Position numbers and translations under genes: made by a program. Positions 1 through 4,591 of a DNA stretch of 5,379 nucleotides are shown here, one piece after another. Numbering within the stretch: the stretch's first letter is position 1; each line of letters opens with the position of its first letter. Source of the DNA: Methanothrix sp. (GTDB lineage Archaea > Halobacteriota > Methanosarcinia > Methanotrichales > Methanotrichaceae); assembly GCA_028688175.1 (NCBI GenBank), contig JAQTYS010000190.1, positions 1-5,379 of the forward strand, read 5' to 3'. Under the pieces are notes generated by a model. That model was not told the origin of the DNA, ran no database searches, and saw only the letters and a program-made list of their open reading frames with translations.

Positions 1-251
1 TCATTGAGATAAGCCATACAAGAGTTCCCAGGCTCATCGGCAAGGGCGGCTCCATGATCAGCATGTTGAAGAAAGAGGTAAACTGTAATATCTTCGTTGG
101 CCAGAACGGCAGAATCTGGATCCACGGGGGTGCAGAGGATATGGATCTGGCTCTGAAGACCATAACTCTGATTGAGAAGGAAGCCCATACCAATGGTCTA
201 ACGGACAGGATAGTGGGATTCCTAAAGAAGGAGAAAGGGGCCAGAAGTTGA
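1..251 (+). CDS. rrp4: Exosome subunit Rrp4, C-terminal part (partial at 5' end)
   Basis: Seen: the frame is open from base 3 and gives 82 residues before TGA at 249-251; the start lies upstream of the window. The visible part is a KH domain: the loop motif LIGKGGSMI (residues 11-19 of the fragment) is followed by a beta-strand stretch FVGQNGRIWI and a helix. Family knowledge: archaeal Rrp4 has an N-terminal domain, an S1 domain and a C-terminal KH domain; three copies (or the alternative Csl4) cap the Rrp41-Rrp42 hexamer and feed RNA into the central channel. The expected N-terminal and S1 parts lie outside the window. It is the first gene of a run whose next genes are the ring subunits rrp41 and rrp42, which fixes the identity better than the KH fragment alone. 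The ATG at 54 lies inside the KH loop and is not the real start. Confidence 0.93.
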   Translation, partial: IEISHTRVPRLIGKGGSMISMLKKEVNCNIFVGQNGRIWIHGGAEDMDLALKTITLIEKEAHTNGLTDRIVGFLKKEKGARS

Positions 252-253
252 TC
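243..253 (+). promoter_or_regulatory. Shine-Dalgarno-like site deciding the rrp41 start
   Basis: AGAAGTTGATC matches 9 of 11 positions of AGGAGGTGATC, the complement of a typical archaeal 16S rRNA 3' end. It ends 3 nt before the ATG at 257. The possible TTG start at 248 lies inside this site and would prevent its use, so I place the rrp41 start at 257. The site overlaps the rrp4 stop codon, which would couple the two genes. Confidence 0.6.
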
Positions 254-256
254 GCT

Positions 257-1009
257 ATGGATGAGACTGATATATCATTTTTTAAAGATGGACTGCGCCT
301 GGATGGCCGAAGGGCAGATCAGCTCCGACCTGTGAAAATCGAGGTGGGAGTCCTGGCAAGAGCAGACGGCTCATGTTACATCGAGATGGGTGGGAATAAG
401 GTCATTGCGGCAGTTTACGGGCCCAGAGAAGTGCATCCCAGACATTTGCAGGAAGCAACCAGGGCTATCGTGCGCTACCGGTACAATATGGCATCCTTTT
501 CGGTGGAGGATAGAAAGCGGCCGGGTCCGGACCGAAGGTCGCAAGAGCTTTCCAAGGTTAGCCGGGAGGCGCTCGAGCCCGTCATTCTGACCAGCTTCTT
601 CCCTCGATCGGTCATAGATGTTTTTATCGAGGTGCTTCAGGCCGATGCGGGAACAAGAACAGCCGGCATAAATGCTGCCGCAGTGGCTCTTGCTGATGCA
701 GGTATTCCCATGAAGAGCATGATTTCGTCTTGTGCTGCAGGGAAAGTGGCCGATACCATAATCCTTGATCCAATGAAAGAGGAAGACAACTTCGGCCAGG
801 CAGACCTGCCTATTGCCATGACTCCGGGCGGAGACATCACCTTGCTGCAAATGGATGGCGATCTCACACGGGATGAGTTTCAGAGGGCAGTGGAGATGGC
901 CATGATGGGAGCTAGAGACATCTATGAGCTGCAAAGAGCAGCTCTTGTGAAGAAATACAGCCAGATGGTAGAACAGCCCGTGCGAGAGGATGTGCATGTC
1001 TGTGACTAA
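257..1009 (+). CDS. rrp41: Exosome catalytic subunit Rrp41 (RNase PH family)
   Basis: Role: Rrp41 is the active subunit of the archaeal exosome. It pairs with Rrp42 in a hexameric ring and degrades RNA 3'-5' by phosphorolysis, or adds A-rich tails in reverse. Seen: 250 residues, the family's usual length, one RNase PH domain starting at GLRLDGRRADQLRP (12-25). Expected active-site elements are present: KRPGPDRRSQEL (87-98) with R93/R94 for RNA or phosphate, ADAGTRT (129-135) with the phosphate-binding GTR, and DPMKEEDNFGQADLP (171-185), where D183 fits the catalytic aspartate. Start: ATG 257 is chosen because of the Shine-Dalgarno match at 243-253; a TTG at 248 would add three residues and overlap the rrp4 stop by 4 nt. 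The 3' end overlaps rrp42 by 14 nt. Nothing suggests inactivation. Confidence 0.97.
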   Translation: MDETDISFFKDGLRLDGRRADQLRPVKIEVGVLARADGSCYIEMGGNKVIAAVYGPREVHPRHLQEATRAIVRYRYNMASFSVEDRKRPGPDRRSQELSKVSREALEPVILTSFFPRSVIDVFIEVLQADAGTRTAGINAAAVALADAGIPMKSMISSCAAGKVADTIILDPMKEEDNFGQADLPIAMTPGGDITLLQMDGDLTRDEFQRAVEMAMMGARDIYELQRAALVKKYSQMVEQPVREDVHVCD

Positions 1010-1778
1010 CGTCATCTCCGAGATAAAAAAGGACTTTATCTACAACCTGCTTCTCAAAGGAGAGAGGATTGATGGGCGTACTTTTGACCAGTACCGAGAG
1101 ATCTCTATCCAGAGAGATGTGATCCGCAAGGCGGAAGGTAGTGCGCTTGTTAAAATGGGAGCCAGCCAAGTACTGGTGGGAGTGAAGATGCAGCCCGGAG
1201 AGCCTTTCCCGGATACGCCCAATAAGGGTGTCATCATCACCAATGCCGAGCTGGTGCCGCTTGCCTCACCATCTTTTGAGCCGGGTCCGCCCAATGAGAT
1301 GGGAATTGAACTGGCGCGGGTAGTGGATCGCGGCGTGCGCGAATCCAAGGCAGTGGATCTGGAGAAACTATGCATCGTGCCCGGCAAGCAGGTCTGGATT
1401 ATATTCATCGATGTGCATATCCTGGATGACTGCGGAAATATTCTCGATGCAGCGTCACTGGGCGCTATCGCCGCGCTGCTGTCCACCAAGGTGCCGGCAG
1501 CCCGGTTTGGTCTGGGCGAGGACTACGTCTTGCCCATAAGAGATATTCCCATAGCGACAACTGCTATTGAATTCAATGACGTATTGATGTTCGATCCCGG
1601 GGTCGATGAAGAGGCCATTGCCAACACCCGTCTCACCATTATATCTACGACGGAGGGCAATATATGCGGCTCACAGAAGAGTGGCGCGGGAATGCTCAAA
1701 CCAGAGCAGATCTACCGCATCATTGATATAGCATGTGAGAAGGCGAAAGAAATCCGGGAAAAGTTTCTGGAAACATAA
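996..1778 (+). CDS. rrp42: Exosome ring subunit Rrp42 (RNase PH family, non-catalytic)
   Basis: Role: the structural partner of Rrp41 in the exosome ring; it lacks the catalytic residues but helps bind RNA and position the active site. Seen: 260 residues in one RNase PH domain, with family motifs LKGERIDGRTFDQYR (20-34), GSALVKMGASQVLVG (48-62), GEPFPDTPNKG (68-78), LASPSFEPGPP (89-99) and ELARVVDRGVRES (105-117). The GTR phosphate motif of Rrp41 is replaced by LDAASLGAIAALL (150-162), as expected for the inactive paralogue. Start: ATG 996 has GAGG at 986-989, 6 nt upstream. ATG 990 in the same frame would add MC but sits directly against that GAGG, and GTG 1002 is also possible. The start lies inside rrp41 (14-nt overlap), so translation is probably coupled, which would favour equal amounts of the two ring subunits. 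Confidence 0.96.
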   Translation: MSVTNVISEIKKDFIYNLLLKGERIDGRTFDQYREISIQRDVIRKAEGSALVKMGASQVLVGVKMQPGEPFPDTPNKGVIITNAELVPLASPSFEPGPPNEMGIELARVVDRGVRESKAVDLEKLCIVPGKQVWIIFIDVHILDDCGNILDAASLGAIAALLSTKVPAARFGLGEDYVLPIRDIPIATTAIEFNDVLMFDPGVDEEAIANTRLTIISTTEGNICGSQKSGAGMLKPEQIYRIIDIACEKAKEIREKFLET

Positions 1779-1793
1779 ACGGAAGTTAAGATC

Positions 1794-2075
1794 ATGGCAA
1801 AGCAGACTACAAAGGGAAGGAAGAGCAGGTCCGCAGCCCGGTTTGGTCCCAGGTACGGCCGCAAATCACGAAAGCTCGTGGCAGATTTGGAGGAAAAGAG
1901 CAAGGCTTCATATGACTGCCCCTCATGCAATAGGAATAGAGTAACAAAGATAAGCACAGCCATCTGGAGCTGCAGCAAGTGCGGCTATACCTTTGCAGGC
2001 GGCTCTTTCCTGCCTGAGACGTCTCTGGGACGCTCAGTGATAAGGTCTCTCAAGAAGACCCTTGAGGCGGCTTAG
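1794..2075 (+). CDS. rpl37ae: Large-subunit ribosomal protein L37Ae (eL43)
   Basis: Role: a small zinc-ribbon protein of the 50S ribosomal subunit, shared by archaea and eukaryotes and absent from bacteria. Seen: 93 residues, with a very basic N-terminus (KGRKSRSAARFGPRYGRKSRK, roughly 7-27) that fits rRNA binding. A four-cysteine zinc ribbon follows: C42-x2-C45 and C60-x2-C63, the second within WSCSKCGYTFAGG, a signature of the family. The helical tail ends in LGRSVIRSLKKTLEAA. The length matches archaeal members. A GGAAG at 1781-1785 lies 8 nt before the ATG. The gene follows rrp42 by 15 nt and precedes rpoP by 3 nt, the usual archaeal order. It ends in TAG. Confidence 0.96.
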   Translation: MAKQTTKGRKSRSAARFGPRYGRKSRKLVADLEEKSKASYDCPSCNRNRVTKISTAIWSCSKCGYTFAGGSFLPETSLGRSVIRSLKKTLEAA

Positions 2076-2078
2076 AAG

Positions 2079-2216
2079 ATGGCATATAAGTGCACCAGAT
2101 GCAAGAAGACCGTTGAGGTTGATTACGAGTACAGCGGCATACGCTGTCCTTATTGTGGGCATAGGATCCTGATGAAGGAGCGGCCCACCACGGTCAAGAA
2201 GATGAAAGCCGTCTGA
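2079..2216 (+). CDS. rpoP: RNA polymerase subunit Rpo12 (RpoP)
   Basis: Role: the smallest zinc-binding subunit of archaeal RNA polymerase, homologous to eukaryotic Rpb12; it helps assemble the Rpo3-Rpo11-Rpo10 platform. Seen by my own translation: 45 residues beginning MAYKCTRCKK, with the zinc-ribbon cysteines C5, C8, C23 and C26. The second pair sits in GIRCPYCGHRILMKERP (20-36), the hallmark of the family. Length is normal for archaeal Rpo12. It starts 3 nt after rpl37ae; a GAGG at 2064-2067 lies 11 nt upstream of the ATG. Its TGA overlaps the ATG of the next gene by one base (TGATG at 2214-2218), a classic stop-restart junction. Because it is so short, a length-filtered gene call could miss it. 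Confidence 0.95.
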   Translation: MAYKCTRCKKTVEVDYEYSGIRCPYCGHRILMKERPTTVKKMKAV

Positions 2217-2629
2217 TGCTGCTCACCACTTCGCGAGACCCCTCTAGCAAGGCAAGAAGGTTTGCCAGGGCTCTGGCCTCGTTTCTCTCTTTGCCCTATG
2301 TAAATAGGGGAAAGTCGAATCTGGTGGAGGAGGGATCCTGGCTGGTGGTAAGAGAGGATCACGGCAATCCGGCAGGTCTCATCAAACGCTCCAGGGAAGG
2401 CGAGGAGCAATTGGGCTTCCAGCTTTCAGGAGAGCCGGATAAAAAGCGGCTTAAGATGAGCGTGCCGAAGGTTGCCGGCAAGGCAGCGTTTGCTCTTCCA
2501 ATTGCGCAGTTCTTTGAGCTGGAGTGGCTTGGCGAGGCCCTTCCAGCCCAGGGACGAATAATCTGGGTTGCACCAAATAGTATCGAATTCATAGATGAGG
2601 GCCAAGCCAAATTCAGGCTTAAGATATGA
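2216..2629 (+). CDS. Brix-domain ribosome-biogenesis protein (Imp4-like)
   Basis: Role by family: archaeal Brix proteins resemble eukaryotic Imp4/Brx1/Rpf factors, which bind rRNA during ribosome assembly; the archaeal function is inferred from that similarity. Seen: 137 residues. The opening LLTTSRDPSSKARRFARALAS (2-22) is the typical Brix start (TSR..PS...R.FA..L), followed by YVNRGK (28-33), which is also typical. A basic segment around DKKRLKMSVPKV (75-86) fits RNA binding. The protein is a single minimal Brix domain, slightly short compared with eukaryotic proteins, as is usual in archaea. Context: translation probably restarts at the rpoP stop (1-nt overlap), and no good Shine-Dalgarno is visible. 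It overlaps pcc1 by 4 nt (ATGA at 2626-2629). Sequence conservation in this family is weak, so the call rests on both motif and gene order. Confidence 0.85.
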   Translation: MLLTTSRDPSSKARRFARALASFLSLPYVNRGKSNLVEEGSWLVVREDHGNPAGLIKRSREGEEQLGFQLSGEPDKKRLKMSVPKVAGKAAFALPIAQFFELEWLGEALPAQGRIIWVAPNSIEFIDEGQAKFRLKI

Positions 2630-2853
2630 AGGGCTGCGCAGAGTTCGTGTTTGAAAGCGAGCATGCCCCTGTGATCTATCAGGCGCTGGCTCCCGAAATC
2701 GATGATGAAATGCACAGGTCCAATGTATTTCTGGGCCTGGAAGACGGTTCTATTCGATTGAGGATCTGGGGCGAAGATACAGTCTCCCTCCGGGCAGCCT
2801 TAAATACATGGATAAGGTTGGTTAACATCGCATTTGAGATGGTGAGTATATGA
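2626..2853 (+). CDS. pcc1: KEOPS complex subunit Pcc1
   Basis: Role: Pcc1 is the dimerising core of KEOPS (Kae1-Bud32-Cgi121-Pcc1), which transfers the threonylcarbamoyl group to A37 of tRNAs reading ANN codons (t6A). Seen: 75 residues, the usual size. Motifs: IYQALAPE (17-24), RSNVFLGLEDGSIRLRIWGED (31-51, two beta strands) and the C-terminal helix SLRAALNTWIRLVNIAFEM (54-72), where RAALN..IRL is the family signature. Both junctions are ATGA overlaps of 4 nt (Brix gene upstream, pfdB downstream), so it is embedded in the superoperon and translationally coupled. The other KEOPS genes are not in the window. A tRNA-Arg(UCU), an expected KEOPS substrate, lies about 370 nt downstream. Confidence 0.9.
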   Translation: MKGCAEFVFESEHAPVIYQALAPEIDDEMHRSNVFLGLEDGSIRLRIWGEDTVSLRAALNTWIRLVNIAFEMVSI

Positions 2854-3212
2854 GTGGCGAATTGCCTCCGCAGATACAGAATCAGTTGGCTCAGCTCCAG
2901 CAGCTCCAGCAGCAAGCGCAGGCGATCATGGCTCAGAAGGGCCAGATCGAGGGTCTGATCAGAGAGACCGAAGCGGCGCTCAAGGAACTGGAGAAGAGCG
3001 CAGACGACGCAGTTATATACAAGGGCGTCGGGGAACTCCTCTTTAAAGCCGACAAGCTCAAGCTGATCGAAGAGCTGAAAGAGAAGAAGGATATGAACGA
3101 GATCCGCAAGAAGAACATGGCCAATCAGGAAGAACGCATTCAGGGCCGGTTCACTCAGCTTCAAGAGCAGCTCAAAATGTCATTAGGTCAGATGCCGCCC
3201 AAGGGCGGCTAA
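2850..3212 (+). CDS. pfdB: Prefoldin subunit beta
   Basis: Role: prefoldin (two alpha and four beta subunits) is a jellyfish-shaped cytosolic chaperone that captures unfolded proteins and passes them to the group II chaperonin. Seen: 120 residues, normal for the beta subunit. An N-terminal coiled-coil helix rich in Gln and Leu (residues about 5-50) begins with LPPQIQNQLAQLQQLQQQ. The central beta-hairpin region contains DDAVIYKGVGELLFKAD (52-68), the family's most recognisable segment. A second coiled-coil helix follows, about 70-112. GGTGA at 2841-2845 lies 4 nt before the ATG, and the ATG overlaps the pcc1 stop (ATGA). The short PPKGG tail is encoded by a GC-rich inverted repeat. This is the last protein gene of the superoperon in the window; a tRNA follows after 10 nt. 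Confidence 0.94.
   Translation: MSGELPPQIQNQLAQLQQLQQQAQAIMAQKGQIEGLIRETEAALKELEKSADDAVIYKGVGELLFKADKLKLIEELKEKKDMNEIRKKNMANQEERIQGRFTQLQEQLKMSLGQMPPKGG
3194..3209 (+). repeat. Perfect 7-bp inverted repeat at the end of pfdB
   Basis: GCCGCCC-AA-GGGCGGC is a perfect inverted repeat. In RNA it would fold as about 6 bp with a CAAG tetraloop. It lies inside the last codons of pfdB, directly before the TAA, and is followed by TAAAACCATTT. It could stabilise the 3' end of the superoperon mRNA against exonucleases, help termination, or separate mRNA from pre-tRNA. No long T tract follows, so it is not a convincing intrinsic terminator. Confidence 0.5.
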
Positions 3213-3222
3213 AACCATTTGC

Positions 3223-3299
<77 letters not shown>

Positions 3300-3319
3300 T
3301 TATTATTACCATCATTTTT
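3300..3319 (+). terminator. T-rich stretch after the tRNA, possible archaeal terminator
   Basis: The segment is AT-rich with a final run of five T (3315-3319), directly after the tRNA 3' end. Archaeal RNA polymerase terminates at T-rich tracts without requiring a hairpin. The run is short and lies directly before the Shine-Dalgarno of the next gene, so termination is probably partial and some transcripts would continue into that gene. TATTATTA at 3301-3308 could also be read as a TATA box, but its start site would fall near 3330, leaving the Shine-Dalgarno out of the mRNA. Confidence 0.4.
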
Positions 3320-3329
3320 AGGAGGAACT

Positions 3330-3518
3330 ATGTGCGAACTTACGGTTTACATTTTGAAAGGAAATTCTCGCGAAAAGGCAATGGAAGGCGTAGTCAGGCT
3401 GATGGCCCATAACGGCAAGGTTCTCATGGAAGGCATATTCGGCGATTCCATGGAAGTGGAGGGCCGCATCGCTGCAGTGGATATCATGTCACAGTCGGCG
3501 AATATCATCGCGAATTAG
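3330..3518 (+). CDS. CooT-family small nickel-binding protein
   Basis: Role by family: CooT proteins are small dimers that bind Ni(II) through the N-terminal Met-Cys; the bacterial prototype is involved in nickel supply for carbon monoxide dehydrogenase. The same family was earlier annotated as predicted RNA-binding proteins. Seen: 62 residues starting MCELTVYI, with Cys2 in the diagnostic position and no other cysteine. Alternating beta-type segments follow (VVRLMAHNGKVLMEG, then GRIAAVDIMSQSANII), as in an SH3-like or small barrel fold. AGGAGG at 3320-3325 lies 4 nt before the ATG. The gene starts 32 nt after the tRNA and has no clear promoter of its own, so it may be co-transcribed with tRNA-Arg or the superoperon. 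Its TAG stop overlaps the stop of the convergent protease gene. No CODH gene is in view, so the link to nickel enzymes (CODH/ACS, methyl-coenzyme M reductase F430, hydrogenases) is inference. Confidence 0.82.
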   Translation: MCELTVYILKGNSREKAMEGVVRLMAHNGKVLMEGIFGDSMEVEGRIAAVDIMSQSANIIAN

Positions 3519-4384
3519 TGCTTAATCAGCGGCACATACTCGACACCCGGCCGGCTCCTTCCCGCTTCCATGCGGTACAGATCCATCAGGGCATAGACCT
3601 CTTCCGGGACATTGGTCTCTACGCATTCACCCAGGAGAGATTGGGCCTGCTCGGCCATGAAGGGATGGTCGTGGGTATATTTGCCTGAGACGAACTCCTC
3701 GATGATGACCTCCATCTTCTCGCCGCCGCACTTTCCCTCCAGGATTTTATGGAGGAGATTTCTCATCTGGCTCATGGCCTTCCTAGCCTCCTCGGCGTAG
3801 ATGAGGGTCTTGTCATCTATCTCATCGATCTTCTTCTTGCCGACGACCGCGATGAGCGAAGTTGCCGGGTAGCTACCCTGCATGTCACCCAATTGAGGAT
3901 CTACGGGGCCCAGGGCAGCATGCGGGTCCATGATTATGCTGTCGGCGGCAAAGGCGATGAGAGTTCCGCCGCTCATGGCGTAATGGGGCACAATAACCGT
4001 TTTCTTGGCTGGATGGGCTTTTAGCGCCATGGCAATTTGCGTGGCAGCCAGAGCGAGGCCACCTGGAGTATGCAGGATGATGTCAATGGGCACATCCTTT
4101 TGCGCGGCGCGAATGGCCCTCAAAACCCGCTCGCTGTCATCGATATCGATATAACGGGCCAACGGGATGCCCAGAAAGCTGATGGTCTCCTGGCGATGGA
4201 TAAGCGTTATGACCTGCGTGCCTCGCGTCTTGCCCAGCTTTCCCAGGACGCTCTTTCTGGCCGTCTGCAGGTAGTACCTCTGCGCCATGGGAACCAGGAA
4301 GAGAAATATGAATAAGAGAAACCAGATGTTATTGAGCAATGCACTTGTCGTGTCTCCGCCCACCTGGGCTTGAAGTAGATCCAT
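3515..4384 (-). CDS. Membrane-anchored Clp-fold serine protease, SDH (DUF114) family
   Basis: Role: a putative membrane-bound serine peptidase with the ClpP/crotonase fold; substrates are unknown. Seen: 289 residues. A hydrophobic segment at about 18-35 (NNIWFLLFIFLFLVPMA) is the only membrane anchor, followed by basic residues (RYYLQTARK), so the catalytic part probably faces the cytoplasm. Conserved elements: DIILHTPGG (101-109, oxyanion region), HYAMSGGTLIAFAAD (134-148) with nucleophile S138, and MDPHAALGPVDPQLG (152-166). Lysines 183-185 lie 45-47 residues after S138, a spacing compatible with a Ser-Lys dyad as in SppA-like proteases; this is inference. A conserved-looking YTHDHPF (236-242) is near the end. 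There is no NfeD-type OB domain and no partner gene beside it. The start at 4384 fits a leaderless transcript from the TATA box at 4406-4413. The product is sometimes annotated as serine dehydrogenase proteinase. Confidence 0.85.
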   Translation of the reverse strand: MDLLQAQVGGDTTSALLNNIWFLLFIFLFLVPMAQRYYLQTARKSVLGKLGKTRGTQVITLIHRQETISFLGIPLARYIDIDDSERVLRAIRAAQKDVPIDIILHTPGGLALAATQIAMALKAHPAKKTVIVPHYAMSGGTLIAFAADSIIMDPHAALGPVDPQLGDMQGSYPATSLIAVVGKKKIDEIDDKTLIYAEEARKAMSQMRNLLHKILEGKCGGEKMEVIIEEFVSGKYTHDHPFMAEQAQSLLGECVETNVPEEVYALMDLYRMEAGRSRPGVEYVPLIKH

Positions 4385-4405
4385 CGTTTAGAATTATGTG
4401 CGAAT

Positions 4406-4413
4406 CATATATC
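4406..4413 (-). promoter_or_regulatory. TATA box for the protease gene (leaderless transcript)
   Basis: On the minus strand the sequence reads GATATATG, preceded by an A-rich AAGAAAAGCTA that could act as BRE. The box centre is about 25-26 nt upstream of the protease ATG at 4384, the standard archaeal distance from TATA box to start site. Transcription should therefore begin at or beside the ATG. No Shine-Dalgarno is visible in the 20 nt before the ATG, which agrees with a leaderless mRNA. Confidence 0.6.
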
Positions 4414-4442
4414 TAGCTTTTCTTGCGCCTTTCTCAGCTTAG

Positions 4443-4454
4443 CATAAAAATACT
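4443..4454. promoter_or_regulatory. Second AT-rich box in the divergent region
   Basis: CATAAAAATACT could serve as a TATA-like element in either direction. Read on the plus strand it would place a start near 4473 and give the secreted-protein mRNA a leader of about 120 nt containing the inverted repeat at 4491-4521. Read on the minus strand it would give the protease a short leader without a Shine-Dalgarno. It is weaker than the boxes at 4406-4413 and 4528-4535. Confidence 0.25.
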
Positions 4455-4475
4455 GTTTCATGCGAAGCCGCGAAG

Positions 4476-4485
4476 TTCATATGAA
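4476..4485. repeat. Perfect 10-bp palindrome TTCATATGAA
   Basis: A perfect dyad in the intergenic region between the divergent protease and secreted-protein genes. Just before it are two direct copies of GCGAAG, 8 nt apart (4462-4467 and 4470-4475). The arrangement could be a binding site for a dimeric regulator, but AT-rich palindromes of this size also occur by chance. Confidence 0.3.
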
Positions 4486-4490
4486 ATATG

Positions 4491-4521
4491 GAAAGCAAGC
4501 CTCCAGAAGAAGCTCGCTTTC
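4491..4521. repeat. Imperfect 10-bp inverted repeat upstream of the secreted-protein promoter
   Basis: GAAAGCAAGC (4491-4500) and GCTCGCTTTC (4512-4521) are complementary at 9 of 10 positions, with an 11-nt spacer. The repeat ends 6 nt before the TATA-like box at 4528, the position expected for an activator or repressor site beside BRE/TATA. If transcription starts further upstream it would instead form a hairpin in the 5' leader. Function is inferred only from position and symmetry. Confidence 0.45.
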
Positions 4522-4527
4522 GGCATC

Positions 4528-4535
4528 TATATTAA
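4528..4535 (+). promoter_or_regulatory. TATA box for the secreted-protein gene
   Basis: TATATTAA is a good archaeal TATA box. The start site predicted 25-27 nt downstream of its centre falls near 4557, giving a leader of about 35 nt that still contains the AGGAGG at 4575-4580. A perfect 8-bp palindrome, ACGATCGT (4535-4542), abuts its 3' edge and could be an operator over the initiation region. Confidence 0.5.
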
Positions 4536-4574
4536 CGATCGTGGCTTAATAGGGCAGGCTCAAATGAACAATAT

Positions 4575-4580
4575 AGGAGG
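4575..4580 (+). promoter_or_regulatory. Shine-Dalgarno AGGAGG with an ATG-GCC-TAG mini-ORF before the secreted-protein start
   Basis: AGGAGG is followed after 2 nt by ATG-GCC-TAG (4583-4591), which is in frame with, and directly adjoins, the ATG at 4592. The first ATG is too near the Shine-Dalgarno to be a good start, whereas the second is 11 nt away, slightly far. I therefore start the gene at 4592. A two-codon upstream ORF with restart is a possible but unproven alternative. Confidence 0.55.
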
Positions 4581-4591
4581 TTATGGCCTAG

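Noticed and set aside
257..268. A 12-base sequence GATGAGACTGAT occurring near 259 and again near 5085
   Set aside because: Both copies encode Asp-Glu-Thr-Asp in unrelated proteins with no further similarity on either side; chance and codon use explain it.
371..1015. A 214-codon open frame on the minus strand opposite rrp41
   Set aside because: It covers the well-supported rrp41 gene, its protein shows no recognisable motif and is rich in His and Cys as typical antisense shadows are.
1040..1489. A 149-codon minus-strand open frame inside rrp42
   Set aside because: Ser/Pro/Arg-rich translation without domain signals, fully inside a conserved gene with clear family motifs.
2893..2912. Short tandem CAGCTC/CAGCAG repeats at the start of pfdB
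   Set aside because: They encode the Gln/Leu-rich coiled coil expected in prefoldin beta, so protein composition explains them.
2679..3164. A 161-codon minus-strand open frame opposite pcc1 and pfdB
   Set aside because: Its Leu-rich appearance comes from the complement of Gln/Glu/Lys-rich coiled-coil codons in pfdB; both sense genes are well supported.
3194..3220. The pfdB inverted repeat as a rho-independent-type terminator
   Set aside because: The sequence after it is AAAACCATTT with no T run, so it does not meet the usual pattern; kept only as a structural element.
3301..3308. TATTATTA as a promoter for the cooT-like gene
   Set aside because: The start site would fall at about the ATG and exclude the strong AGGAGG from the mRNA, making the Shine-Dalgarno meaningless; terminator or processing is more likely.
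3749..4315. Plus-strand open frames opposite the protease gene
   Set aside because: No plausible ribosome site or motif; the minus-strand frame carries the catalytic motifs and the promoter.
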